In this document: piece by piece, positions 20,474-30,938 of the stretch
Position numbering within the stretch: the first letter of the stretch is position 1
Layout: the number at the start of each line of letters is the position of its first letter
NCBI GenBank assembly: GCA_029747585.1
Contig: JAPEVF010000429.1
Span: forward strand, 1 to 38,533
Length of the DNA stretch: 38,533 bases
Direction of reading: 5' to 3'
Source of the DNA: Pleurotus djamor
Lineage: Eukaryota > Basidiomycota > Agaricomycetes > Agaricales > Pleurotaceae
Notes under the pieces: generated by a model
Database searches by the model: none
What the model was told of the DNA's origin: nothing
Seen by the model: only the letters and a program-made list of their open reading frames with translations
Position numbers and translations under genes: made by a program

Positions 20474-22295
20474 ATGGATCCTCTCGCACTGACCACATCC
20501 ATCATCGAAATCGCCTTCAAAGTCAAAGATTCAATAGACACAGTCAGCCGACAACCATCCAATCAATCTCATCTATGAAGGCCTGATTCCTCGTTACAGC
20601 TTGCGCGACGCCGAAGTCGGGCAAAAGAACTCGCAAACGACGTTCTGGTCAATCTACTTCGTCTAGCAGAGTTCTGCGAAAGGAACAAGTCTGCCCTCTT
20701 ATACACCGCTCTTGGACCGCTTCGAGATTCCTTGGATGTGTTGAAACAGTGAGTCTGATCATTCCATCGCCCATTTGTGCGATGCTAAGTGCATGTGCCT
20801 TCAATCAGTGACCTCCACCTCATCCACCAACGATGCAAAGCCTACAAACCTAATCAGGGAAGCTCTACGTTCAAACGTCTCGCGTCTACTTTCAAGTTAT
20901 GGATGGACTCTGACGAGATCGAAGAAGATCTCGTCCGGATCAAGGATAGAACTCGGGATTCTTTGGAATTCATTATGGTACGCACCCCATATTCTCTCCT
21001 ACTGGCCAACCACGTCTGAGGTATGTAATGCCACCATTCATACTAGCTCTTGAGTTGCGCCCGCATGGAAGTGGGCATTATGAAACTCGAAGGCATCCTC
21101 GTCAGCTACGAAAGCCGCTGTCGGCTCCAACAGTTCGATTCTGCATTCACACAAGGGCTCCTCAATGGAGATCCAGGTCTTGGGGCTTTTGATCGCGTAC
21201 GTGCATCACTTAAGTCATTCCGCTTACAAGTCTGACAAGCTGCGTTTCCATAGTCGCCATCTGAGGTTGACAATGTCGGCATTCGATACATCCGCTTGAA
21301 GGCCATGGAACTCATAGACACAATCTCAATGGCAACCCTCATTACCGGGGTCATGATCGCCTCGGACCCCTCCACATACAATGTCCTTCCTGTCGTCCAA
21401 CCGGCCCTGCATAACATCATGTTCAAAATGGCAGAGCTCCAAGCTCTCACCAGCAGCAAAGATATCCTCATCTCAGAACTCTACGAAAACACCTTCGATC
21501 TCTTCGTTATGCTGAGACTCCTCGGAATCCCAGATATTTCACTGGGGATACTGGGTGCCGTTGAGAACCGCCTTCGACAAACCCTAAGGCTCGGGACTCA
21601 CAGGCTTCGACTACCACGCCACATCAACGAAGAAGAAGAACAGGCCTTGGATTTCTTGGAGAAAACTCTTTCTCTTCGAGACTACTACGCAATTAGCCAT
21701 GCGTGTTATCAATCTGCGGCTTGCTCTATACGTGACGAGGACGTCAAACGTGCATCCGAATATATCCAATTCTCTCGCAGCCGACTAGAACGGAGGGCGT
21801 CGCCCTCAAACTACCATCGTCTAGANTTTTTTGTATAGTCTCTTGCCCTCAATCACCTATCATTCTATCCAAGGGCAAGTAGAGGAATGCTTCAGCTACT
21901 GCGCAGAAGCCTTGGAGGTCATACAACCCTGTATTGCTTCTACTACACCCGAAAATTCTATCACTGCCCATGCTGGAACTTTACAAACACAAGTAGCAGT
22001 ATTAAACTGTCTTTCGTTCGCGCAAGCCCGCGATGGCGATTATACATCTGCCTACTACACCGGGATGGGCTGCATGACTTCACTAAGGGCCCTTTCAAAT
22101 ATCGACAAATCTCGACTTCCTGTTGACTTCAATTACTTGCCTGACTTTATGGAGTACTTGCAGGAGGAGATGCCTACCTGGACCAGTTATGTGCGCAACC
22201 CGGAGCACCGGACTTCATATATAGAGGAATACGTTGACGACGACGATACAGCCGATGATTCCACAAGGCTGATTGTGTGGGGGGAGGCCTACTAG
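20474..22295 (+). CDS. Tandem family protein P1, all-helical, unknown
   Basis: Exons: 20474-20542, 20600-20748, 20809-20977, 21047-21196, 21254-22295; 525 aa after dropping the N at 21826 (N before T6), which restores HRLDFLYSLLP. Residues 1-23 are MDPLALTTSIIEIAFKVKD plus SIDT. Residues 24-180 look like a bundle of long helices: LANDVLVNLLRLAEFCERN, LGPLRDSLDVLKQ, FKLWMDSDEIEEDLVRIKD and FDSAFTQGLLNGDPGLGAFD. About 370-470 is TPR-like (GQVEECFSYCAEALEVIQP and FAQARDGDYTSAYYTG). The end is acidic (VDDDDTADDSTRLIVWGEAY). There is no P-loop, kinase or protease motif, and no signal peptide or TM segment. The MDPL start and helical bundle recall N-terminal domains of fungal STAND/HeLo-type proteins; that is inference. 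It is the first member of the array and has the same exon plan as P3 and P4. Confidence 0.85.
21826..21832. other. Ambiguous base plus T6 run in P1
   Basis: N followed by six T in the last exon of P1. Counted, it causes a stop within five codons; dropped, the frame continues exactly as in paralogues P3 and P4. It is probably an assembly artefact. Confidence 0.85.
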
Positions 22296-22620
22296 CTACC
22301 AGGTGAGATCCATTGATCCATTCCTGCATGTACCCCTCAGGCTGACTTCGCCCTTAGCTACATTCCTATCAGACGGGATATAGTCAGTCGACGATCGATG
22401 ACTACCATCACTTTGATGGTGTTGACATTGGCAGTGACCTCCGTTCAACTTATATCCCGCTGCAATAAGTACTCCACTACTATGTAATTCTGCTTCCCTG
22501 ATATCGCTAGTATGCCGATCCTGGCAGGACTCTGCTCAGCCATTCACTGAATCCCACCGCTCGATTACGACTCAATGTGTTCTTTCATTCCACTTTTATA
22601 CATTAGGTCTTCTCGTGATT
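22296..22620. repeat. 3' flank of P1, duplicated after P3 and P4
   Basis: It shares short blocks with 27697-27990 and 32744-33010, such as CTGCATGTACC, CGTTCAAC, CTCTGCTTCCCTGA-type stretches and GGCAGGACTCT. This shows the flank was copied together with the gene. Confidence 0.5.
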
Positions 22621-22729
22621 TGGAGGAGTACATCACCAATGATCTCCCCATACCGTCTGGAAGGAACTCGGGGAAAGCACGATGGCGGAGCGGATGCGAG
22701 AACCTCCTGCGTATGCAGCAGAATAGCAC
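22621..22729. repeat. Duplicated spacer block X, copy 1
   Basis: Nearly collinear with 28738-28844: both carry ATCTCCCCATAC, then GGAAAGCAC, then GGATGCGAGAACCTCC and GCAGAATAGCA-like sequence. Open frames here differ between copies, so it looks non-coding. Confidence 0.65.
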
Positions 22730-23149
22730 ACCAAGGCCCAACCAAGGCCACGAACGAGGTCGACTCCGGAAACCTTGAGGTGTCAGAAAGCAGTGGCCTG
22801 GCAAAACGATGAACGCTTGAGCTCCAAATTAACGACGAACGGGTAGGTTGCTTTTAGCCCGAACGAGGCGCGTGTGGTGTTCTAGATTTCACCGTCCCAG
22901 TACACCTTTTCTGCTTCGAAAGGACGTGCAATCTTGGTCGACGACTCGCTCCCCCGGTGGTAGGTGTCCTCTCATTACTGCCGTCGAGTTTCTCCAAGCT
23001 CCACAGTTGGGACGAGATCGATCTCGCGGCCAAGAAAGCTTGCTTGCATTACCTCAAAACTCTTCCCCCGCCAACCTGCATCCTCTCCAAGCTTCCGTCG
23101 TCAGCCCCCAACTCTTGAATTCATGCCCATAGGAACGACCGTCATATTC

Positions 23150-23330
23150 GATCGGTGTATGGTAGGCAGAGCATGCCTTCCTGACACGCGAAGCGCCACG
23201 ATGATGATTACGGGAGGACGCAATGCGGCAAGGAAGGCGACTCTGTTTCCTGAACGAGATCCAGGTGAGCGGCTGGCTTGGGATGAGGAAAATTTCGTTG
23301 GCATACCAACACAATAGCACCAGTACATCC
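23150..23330. repeat. Duplicated spacer block Z, copy 1
   Basis: Related to 33240-33634 (GGTGTATGG, GACACGCGAAGCG, CACGATGATGATTACG against CACAATCAAGGAGCACG) and more weakly to 29360-29640. The frames are broken in each copy. Confidence 0.45.
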
Positions 23331-23399
23331 CCTGTGCACGATACTTGAAGCAAAGCGCCATCACGGAAGGATTGCGGAAGGACGGAGGCTACGACGATG

Positions 23400-23879
23400 A
23401 CTGGGGTCCCTATGCGGGGTCAGCTGGCAGATCGGGACGGGAGGGGCAGGGTCAACATACAAAGAACAAAAACATATACCTCCGTTCGACGCTTCCCTCT
23501 CTGTAGGAACCCTCGTACCCTACGAACGTAGTTCCAGCATCCACAAACGGCCTTCCATTTCTGCGTCTGTCATCTGGAATGAAAAAGCTCCGGAGCTTCC
23601 TCATACACGACGCTATCCTGACATTTCTGGGCTTGCTGCGAGGTGGAAACCAGACATGAGAAATGTCACGGTCATGGGAGGCGGCAAGGAGTCGCGAAGA
23701 TGGCTCTTGCTGGTTGGTCACGGTAAGGGAAACAAAAGCCGAATAACGATCTTCAGTGCCATCTCCGCATAGAGCGTCAACCACGACACGCCTTGATCAT
23801 GGGAGGGGGGAAAGTAATATCCTGCGCCGAATATACAAACTGATTGAGACGGGGGGAATAGTTGAAACCTGACGCGGAC
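23400..23879. other. Array spacer, no intact gene
   Basis: Contains short blocks shared with 29880-29960 (GGTCATGGGAGGCGGCAAGG against GATCATGGGAGGAGGCAAGG). A minus-strand frame of 110 codons (23452-23784) is not kept in the other copy, so it is not called as a gene. Confidence 0.45.
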
Positions 23880-24250
23880 TCACGATGGTTCAACTTTCTC
23901 CGTTTTCCTTCTGTCAGCAGCTCAAAGTACGCGTGATTTTCGTGGGGGATGCAAGTAGAAGTTTAAAAGTGCTTCCTAAATGAGATAAGACGACACTGGT
24001 CGGAACGGACAACCAAGTTGACGCACAGGAAGTTCAAAGTAAGTTGAGCAGACGGTCTCGGCTTCATGATATCTCTTCCTGAAAAGTCCGCGGTTCGATG
24101 AAGCAAAACCGGGATGGGGTAGTACATATACGTTGAGGAAAATCGCGACGGCCCTGTTTGAGGCTGGAAAAAGAGGGGGTGGATCAGATGCATGCAACCT
24201 TGGATGGGAAAGATGAGATCGCGTACAAGGAGCAGAGAGGGGGGAAGAAG
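23880..24250. repeat. Duplicated spacer block Y, copy 1
   Basis: Collinear with 30097-30450. Shared landmarks in order: CTTTCTCCGTTTTCCTTCT, AAAAGTG, AAGA(C/T)GACACTGGT, ATCTCTTCCTGAA, CCCTGTTTGAGGCTGGAAAA, GTGGATCAGATG and GTACAAGGAGCAGAGAGGG. Confidence 0.7.
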
Positions 24251-25073
24251 AAAGACTGGCCAGAAAACGCGGCCGATCATCAAAGTTAGAGAGGATCACA
24301 CGTAGAAAATGAGGGCCAGTGGAGGGACGGGGAAGACGGGCCGTGAGGAGCATTGAGCTGCATTCCAATTTTCAAGCTCAGACAACTTTACTTCCGAGCC
24401 AACTCGCCACCTCGACTTGACCTCGACCGTCGACATCAACTTTGACTTCACTCTGACTGTAGTTCTCGTGACTGTAAGACGTGGCTTATACTAATCTGAT
24501 ACACATGGCTCGTCCAATACTGACATTTTCCCCAATTTTTCCCCCGTTTCCAATGCAGCCAACGAAATTCACGACCACATTTGGACCACATATACGCATT
24601 GGCCGACTAATCAACCATATATTTCGCGAGCAATGGTTTAATGTCAAGATGCAACTGACTTACGCAGGACTTAGAGTACGTGGTTCCCCTTCAGAACACA
24701 TGGTGTGTCACTCCGACACTTAGCACGCTCTCGTATCTCGTCTCTTGAGCTCAGTTTCTAGAGGTGTACAATTCAAGGCGGACGCTTACCTAGGCATATG
24801 GCTCTCGGCGTGCCGATCTCTCCATGGTGGTCGTGCGCAGGAACAACCAGGCACATCTCCTACACGAACCTCATGTTCGTGTGCCCTCGGTGTTCGAGCG
24901 TCGACGCAAATGTAGGCTACTCAAAATTCTATACAAAACACATCGATGACCAGCACTTCGCGCCCTCACCTAGGAGGCGGTCGTGGCTCACATGGATTTT
25001 CCTCGCTAGAGATCACCTGGCGACCCCAAAATTAGTTCATCAGCCGCAAGCTGTGTACTATGTAGTGCTTCAA
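24251..25073. other. Array spacer leading to P2
   Basis: Short open frames (24481-24723 and 24798-25220, plus) lack motifs. The right end is the promoter region of the P2 pseudogene. No other feature seen. Confidence 0.4.
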
Positions 25074-25092
25074 GCTTGTACCGCCCACGAGT
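25074..25092 (+). promoter_or_regulatory. Upstream element of the P array (P2 copy)
   Basis: GCTTGTACCGCCCACGAGT, about 152-170 nt before the P2 start; matches the P3 and P4 copies at most positions. Confidence 0.4.
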
Positions 25093-25243
25093 CCCGCCCC
25101 ACCTTCTACTTGCGCTACTCGCGCTGTTCGTGTGTAGTTTCTCACTATGCAGACCTTTTAATCTCATCCTTCGACCTTACTTTGACACCACCACTGCCCA
25201 CTATCATCGCCCATCACTAACCCCTCGGGCCTCCCGTCTCCCA

Positions 25244-25660
25244 ATGGATCCTCTTGCACTGACCGCATCCATTATCGAGACTGGTCTTAAAGTCAAAGAT
25301 TCAATAACCACAATCAGCCGACCACCGTCTTATGAAGCCTTACCCCTGAAGACTTGATTCCTCGTTCCAGCTTGCGCGACGCCGGACTCGGGAAAAAGAA
25401 CCCGAAAACAATGTTCTGGTCAATCTACTTCGTCTAGCAGAGTTCCGCGAAAGGAACAAGTCTGTCCTCTTACACACAGCTCTTGGACCGCTTCACGATT
25501 CCTTGGATGCGTTGCAACGGTGAATTTCATCATCCCATCACCCACCCGTGCGATGCTGTGTACATGTGTCTCTGAACAGCGATCTCCACTGCATCTCCTT
25601 CGTGGAAACCCAGGTCTGGGTGCTTCTAATCGTGTCAATCAATCATTGGTTGTCCTATGT
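25244..25660 (+). pseudogene. P2, internally deleted copy of the tandem family
   Basis: Starts MDPLALTASIIETGLKVKD like P1. The exon-1 donor is changed from GTCAGC to ATCAGC, so normal splicing is lost. Exon 2 is still recognisable from 25374 (LARRRTREKEPENNVLVNLL; LGPLHDSLDALQR). The sequence then jumps from the start of exon 3 (DLHCIS) directly into the end of exon 4 (the GGAAACCCAGGTCTGGGTGC stretch matches GGAGATCCAGGTCTTGGGGC of P1), removing about 370-380 nt. The large last exon is absent; the promoter of P3 follows. It is a clear dead copy. Confidence 0.75.
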
Positions 25661-25744
25661 CTGTTCTGTTCGGTGTTCACCTGGCGATTTCCACCTGCGA
25701 TTCCTGTTGCTATAGATCCCACCTCAGCTATCATGATATGTCGC

Positions 25745-25763
25745 GCTTGCACTGCATACGAGT
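25745..25763 (+). promoter_or_regulatory. Upstream element of the P array (P3 copy)
   Basis: GCTTGCACTGCATACGAGT, 115-133 nt before the P3 start. Confidence 0.45.
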
Positions 25764-25877
25764 CCTATCTCAAGGTCGCTCATTTGTCTCGCGTTCTTTT
25801 ATGGTTTCCCTCCACGCATAATCTTCAATCCCGTCTTTCGACCTCACTTGACCTCAACCAACCCCTCGCACCTCCCA

Positions 25878-27696
25878 ATGGATCCTCTTACTCTGACCAC
25901 GTCCATCATTGAACTCGGTTTAATGATCAAGGAATCCATCGACAAGGTAAGCTCTGGCCTTATGACACCAGTGAAATATCTTCACAAACTGATCTAATCC
26001 GCGTTTACGCTTTTTTGCAGTTTGCACGATGCCGTAGTCATGCCAAAGAGCTCGCCAGCCACGTTGTGGTTGATCTACAACGTATAGAAGGATTCTTCGA
26101 AAAGAACCAAACAATTCTCTCCCAGGACAAAACTCTTGGACCACTCCGTGATTCCCTGTATGTACTGAAAAGGTATTCAACTCAGTCTATCTTGTTTTCG
26201 CGATGCTTAGTCCTTTGGAATAGCGACCTATACCACGTTCACAAGCGATGTCAATTCCATGAGCCCAGGAAGAATGACACTAAATATAAACGGCTTGTGT
26301 CGGTCGTCAAGTTATGGATGGAGTCCGACGAGATTGAAGCCGACCTTGTCCGGATCAAGGAAAGGATACAAACATCCATGAACTGCATCTCGGTGCGGAT
26401 CGATTATCCTCTACCTACCCACTCGCCTCTGACGCAATCATCCTATAACAGCTCTTGAGTAATGGCCGTGTGGAGGTGCGAGTCGCGAAAATGGAAGGCA
26501 TCCTCGTAAATATGTATGAAGGTCGTCGTCGCATCCAACAATTTGATTCCGCATTCACACAAGGGCTCCTCGGTGGAGATCCGGGTCTTGGGGCCTTTGA
26601 TCGCGTACGTGAACCACATGAGTTATTCGACTCACAAGTCTGACATGCTGCCTTTTTATAGTCGCCATCCGAGCTTGAACGTATTGACATTCAATACATT
26701 CACGTCAAGGCTGAGGAGCTTATACATACAATCTCACGCGCAACCCTCACTATAGGTGGCAGAATGTTTGGCATACCCACCTACTCTGGCACCAACACCA
26801 AGCCGGCAATATTTCACATCATATTCAGAACAGCAGAGCTCCAAGCCCTCGCCCACAGCGAAAACACCCCCATCATCGACTTCTGTCAAAAAACCCTCGA
26901 TCTTATTGATATGCTGGAACAGCTTGAAATGATGGGTATTCTCTTGAGGATACTTCGTACTGTTGAGAACCGCCTTCGACAAGCTCTAAGGCTCGGGACT
27001 GGCAGGGTTCGACTACCACGCCACATTCAAGAAGAAGAGGAAGGTGCCTTCGATTACTTGCAAACCATCCTTTATTATCAAAACTACTACTACACATTGG
27101 ACCGGGCGTGCGATCCTTCTGCTGCTTACTCTATATGTGAAGAGGATGTTGAACGTGCATCCGAATCTATCCAATTCTCTCGCAGCCGACTAGAGCGGAT
27201 GTCATCGCCCTCCAACTACCATCGTATGAATTTCTTGGATAGTCTGTTGCCCTCAATCTACTATCATTCCATCCGAGGGCAAGTAGAGGAATGCTTCAGC
27301 TACTGTGCAGAAGCTTTGGAGGTCATACAACCCTGCATCGCTTCCACTACACGCAAAAAGGATATCATCCATGCTGGAGCATTACAGTCACAAGTAGGAA
27401 TATTATACTGGTTTGCGTCAGCGCAAGCCCGCAACGGCGATTATACATCTGCTTATTACACAGGGACGGAGTGCTTCTCTTCACTCGTAGCTCTTTCGAA
27501 TATTGACAAATCTCTACTTCCCGACAACTTCGACTACTTGCCAGAATTCCTGGGGTACCTGCAGGAGGAGATGCCCACCTGGACAAGTGTTGTACGCAAC
27601 CCAGAACGCCGGACATCATATATCGATGACGACATCGATGACGACAATACAGCCGATGATTCCACAAGGCTGATTGTGTGGGGGGAGGCGCTCTAG
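25878..27696 (+). CDS. Tandem family protein P3, all-helical, unknown
   Basis: Exons: 25878-25946, 26021-26172, 26224-26392, 26452-26604, 26662-27696; introns 74, 51, 59 and 57 nt; 525 aa, the same length as P1, with no N. The N-terminus is MDPLTLTTSIIELGLMIKE, then SIDK. The helical bundle includes ASHVVVDLQRIEGFFEKNQ, LGPLRDSLYVLKR, VKLWMESDEIEADLVRIKE and QQFDSAFTQGLLGGDPGLGA. A central conserved block is ENRLRQALRLGTGRVRLPRH followed by a Glu-rich stretch. TPR-like helices are GQVEECFSYCAEALEVIQP and SAQARNGDYTSAYYTG. The tail is DDDNTADDSTRLIVWGEAL. It is closest to P1. No enzyme motif, signal peptide or membrane segment is visible, so it is probably a cytosolic scaffold or adaptor (inference). 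Confidence 0.86.
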
Positions 27697-28737
27697 TCGG
27701 TGAGTTCCATGATCTGTTCCTGCATGTACCACGGAGTCTGACTTTGCATTTAGGTACCTTCATATCTGAGGTTGTCGTATCCTTGAAATATACGAGTTAC
27801 GCTTGCTGACCACCATGGTTTCAAGTTTCAACCATGTTGGCGTCAGTGCGCACCGTTCAACCGTTCAACCAATGCCCCGCTCTGATTTTCTACGATGTAA
27901 TATCTCTGCTTCCCTGAAATTCCTACGCCACCTCTTGCCGGACTCTCTATGGACAGGATCTCATTGCTTGGTTACGACTCTGTGCGATTCTTTCGTCCTT
28001 TCGTTCCAATCTTATACATATCATGTACGTTAATCAACAACGACAAGTGGCCGATTATCTATCACTTAATGTATTACATTCAACGGTCATTTTACCCCTC
28101 CATCTGCATCAGTCTTCAGTACGTGTAACGTCACGCGTCAAGTTCCTGAAGGGAAGGTGACCTGGATTGAGCGCATCCACTGATCCAAAGTCTTGAGGTG
28201 CGGGGTAAATGTAAACTCGAGTCAAAATCGACAAATCGACAGCCACCACCTCCGAAGCTTCTGTGACTGTCTCAACGTCACTCACGCCGCCCGACCAAGG
28301 TTGACAAGATAAGAACGGGGTTATCGACTCAGCGGTTGCGATGGGTCGTTCATGAGACGTGCTGGCTGCTGGCTTCGTGATGTTGTAGCCATAAGAGGTT
28401 GTCCTACCGAACCGTCACCGATACGTTGAGCTACAGCGGGAGCCCCGTAAAGGCGAGTATCTATACCAAAGGAGAAGATCAGGTCAACAAAGGAAGCACA
28501 GATAATAAACGGGAAGAGACGACGCACAAGGCTCTTCTAGTATGCCTGCACAAGCGCGGGATAGCAATGCACTCCTTCTCAAGACATTCCGCGACCATCA
28601 AACAGTCCTAATGGCTCTTCGTACGAACGGGCGCTAATTTCGAGCGCTTGCCATGAGGTTGTCCGCGACCTCACTCTCCTGCGATACTGCTGACGATGCC
28701 GAATAGCTTCGCGAAGATGCTTTCTTCGACTGACTCG
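27697..28737. other. Array spacer after P3
   Basis: The first 300 nt correspond to the 3' flanks of P1 and P4 (GTTGGCGTCAGTG and GTTCAACCAATGCCCC are shared with 32860-32905). The rest has no intact gene. Confidence 0.45.
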
Positions 28738-28844
28738 GAGGGGTACATCACTAACGATCTCCCCATACTGTCTAGAAAGGAACTTGGGGAAAGCACAATG
28801 GCGATGCGGATGCGAGAACCTCCGGCGTATGTAGCAGAATAGCA
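28738..28844. repeat. Duplicated spacer block X, copy 2
   Basis: Collinear with 22621-22729 (ATCTCCCCATACTGTCTAG, GGGGAAAGCACAATGGCG, GGATGCGAGAACCTCCGGCG). Confidence 0.65.
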
Positions 28845-29359
28845 TCTGCAGGGCCACTAAAGATGTCGAGTCCCCAGACCTCGAGGGGTGAAAAGGGAGG
28901 TTTAACAGTAGCGGATAGATAGATAGGTGCTTGGGCTTCAAGTTGACGGGGAACGGGGAACGGAGAGGTTGTCATTCACCCCAACGAAGCAGGGGCGGCA
29001 GGCTGACATTTGCTCGCGGTTCATCATATGCCTCGAAAAACCGCGATCGAAGACTCGCCCCCCCAGTTGGCACGCGTCCTCTCACTACTGCCGTCAAGTT
29101 TCTCCAAACCCGACACCTGGGTCGACCACCATGCCCTCCAAGCTTCTGCTTTGACATCCCACAACAGACCATTCCAATCCCCAGTACCCGCTGCCAATAC
29201 CGGAAGCGGCAGTCATAGACGCAGCCGCCATACTCTACCAACGCTTCGTGTGCTCGGCTGCGCTGTGGTGGACCAAAAGGCATTGGCGACATCAAAGCAC
29301 GAGTAGAGAATTGAAACGTGTGGGCTGGCCTCGAGTCCGTGAAGGGATCGCCACAGCTT

Positions 29360-29640
29360 TCGACCACTCCAATCGGGTGCTTATACCAGAGGGGAGGGCA
29401 TACGTCTCTGACGGGTGAATAGTCACTAGCCTGAGTCACGACGATGGGAGGATGCGAGTACTTAGGCAGGGAAGATGACACCATTTCCTGTACCCCAATC
29501 ACATTAGCAGCCTGAGGATGAGAAAAATGTAGTCGACGTACGAGCATCGTAGTATCAACAGATTCCTTCCGGAGGCTGTTTGAAAGGAAAGACACAATTA
29601 TGTAGCGACGATGGTTCTAGCTCCTACGCGAGATTAGCAG
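29360..29640. repeat. Duplicated spacer block Z, copy 2
   Basis: Its right half matches 33477-33634 (GAAAAATG, TACGAGCATCGT, GTAGCGACG, GGTTC, GCTCCTACGC, AAGATTAGC-type sequence). A 207-codon minus-strand frame here (28972-29595) is not conserved in the other copies and is not called. Confidence 0.5.
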
Positions 29641-30096
29641 CCAGGTTGGCAAGGAGGTAAATGCAACTAACGATGGAGCAAATACAATACCGTTCCCTCT
29701 CAATACCTCTGTCTACAAGAGCCCTGGGGCACTACGTACGTAGTTGCCAGCGGCCACAATTCCACGCGGCCAAACGGACTCCCGTTTGGAACAAAAGGGC
29801 TCCGCCATCTCAAGAGAAGAGTATTCTTGTACATGAGGCGAGCCTGGTGTTTGGGAGCCGTGAAGCAGAAACGAGTACTTTTCAGATGCGAGAAGTGTCG
29901 CGATCATGGGAGGAGGCAAGGGGCTGCGAAGATGCCACCTCCTGGTTCATCTCGGTAGGCTGAACAGCGATTTTCAGCGCTATCTTCCGTGCGTAGGGTC
30001 AACGACGACACATCTGGTTCATGGGAGGATGTAAAGTGACACCCTATGCTATATTTTATAACCTGATCAAGATGGGGAAAAGGTTGAACCCTCACG

Positions 30097-30450
30097 CACG
30101 ATGGATCGACTTTCTCCGTTTTCCTTCTACCAGCCGCTCAGAAGACGCGTCATGTTCGTAGGAGACGCAAGTATACGTGTAAAAGTGTCCCCTACATGAC
30201 ATAAGATGACACTGGTTGGTACAGAACAACGGAGTTTACGCACGGTAGGATGGTCAGCCCGTCCTGAGTTCATGACATCTCTTCCTGAAGAATCCACGGT
30301 TCAACGGAGCGAAACTGATATGGAGTAGCAAGTACGTTCGGAGAATTACTACTGCCCTGTTTGAGGCTGGAAAAAGGGGGGTGGATCAGATGAATGTAAT
30401 TCGGATGGGAAAGACGAGACCACGTACAAGGAGCAGAGAGGGAAAGAGAC
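30097..30450. repeat. Duplicated spacer block Y, copy 2
   Basis: Collinear with 23880-24250: the same ordered landmarks from CTTTCTCCGTTTTCCTTCT to GTACAAGGAGCAGAGAGGG. Confidence 0.7.
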
Positions 30451-30784
30451 ACCCAATAACCAGTTGCATTTCAAACTCAGACAGTACTATCTTCTCCGCC
30501 TCGACTTCAGCTTCAACGTTTCGCTCAGTTTAACGACTGAAGCTGAAGTACTGACGAGTCGCTCACTGGCTGCCCGTCATGTACTATCTCTATTGGACGC
30601 GCCCGTAGAGTCCTTCGCGGCGAATGTCTTGAAAGATATATAGGTTGTTCATAACTTCCCAAGGCTGCCATTCGATGAACTTTTGGATGATTAAGTACCG
30701 TAATGCATACCTACCGAGGTTTTTATCTTCTTGGGGGCGTCCTCGGTTCACTCGGCGATTCCAAAAGAGTCACCGTAAGGTAGC

Positions 30785-30803
30785 GCTTGCACTGCCAACG
30801 AGT
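30785..30803 (+). promoter_or_regulatory. Upstream element of the P array (P4 copy)
   Basis: GCTTGCACTGCCAACGAGT, 136-154 nt before the P4 start; two mismatches to the P3 copy. Confidence 0.45.
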
Positions 30804-30938
30804 TCTGCCTCTGCTGTAGATTGCTTGTGCCATGTTTTCATCCTTCCGTCGCTGTGTCAATCTCATCCTTTGACCTCACTCCACCTCCAATACCGACTAT
30901 ATATCTAATCGCCCAACTCACAGCTCTCACATCTCGCA

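Noticed and set aside
28972..29595. Minus-strand 207-codon open frame in the array spacer
   Set aside because: The matching spacer copies at 23150 and 33240 have broken, non-equivalent frames, and no domain or signal is visible.
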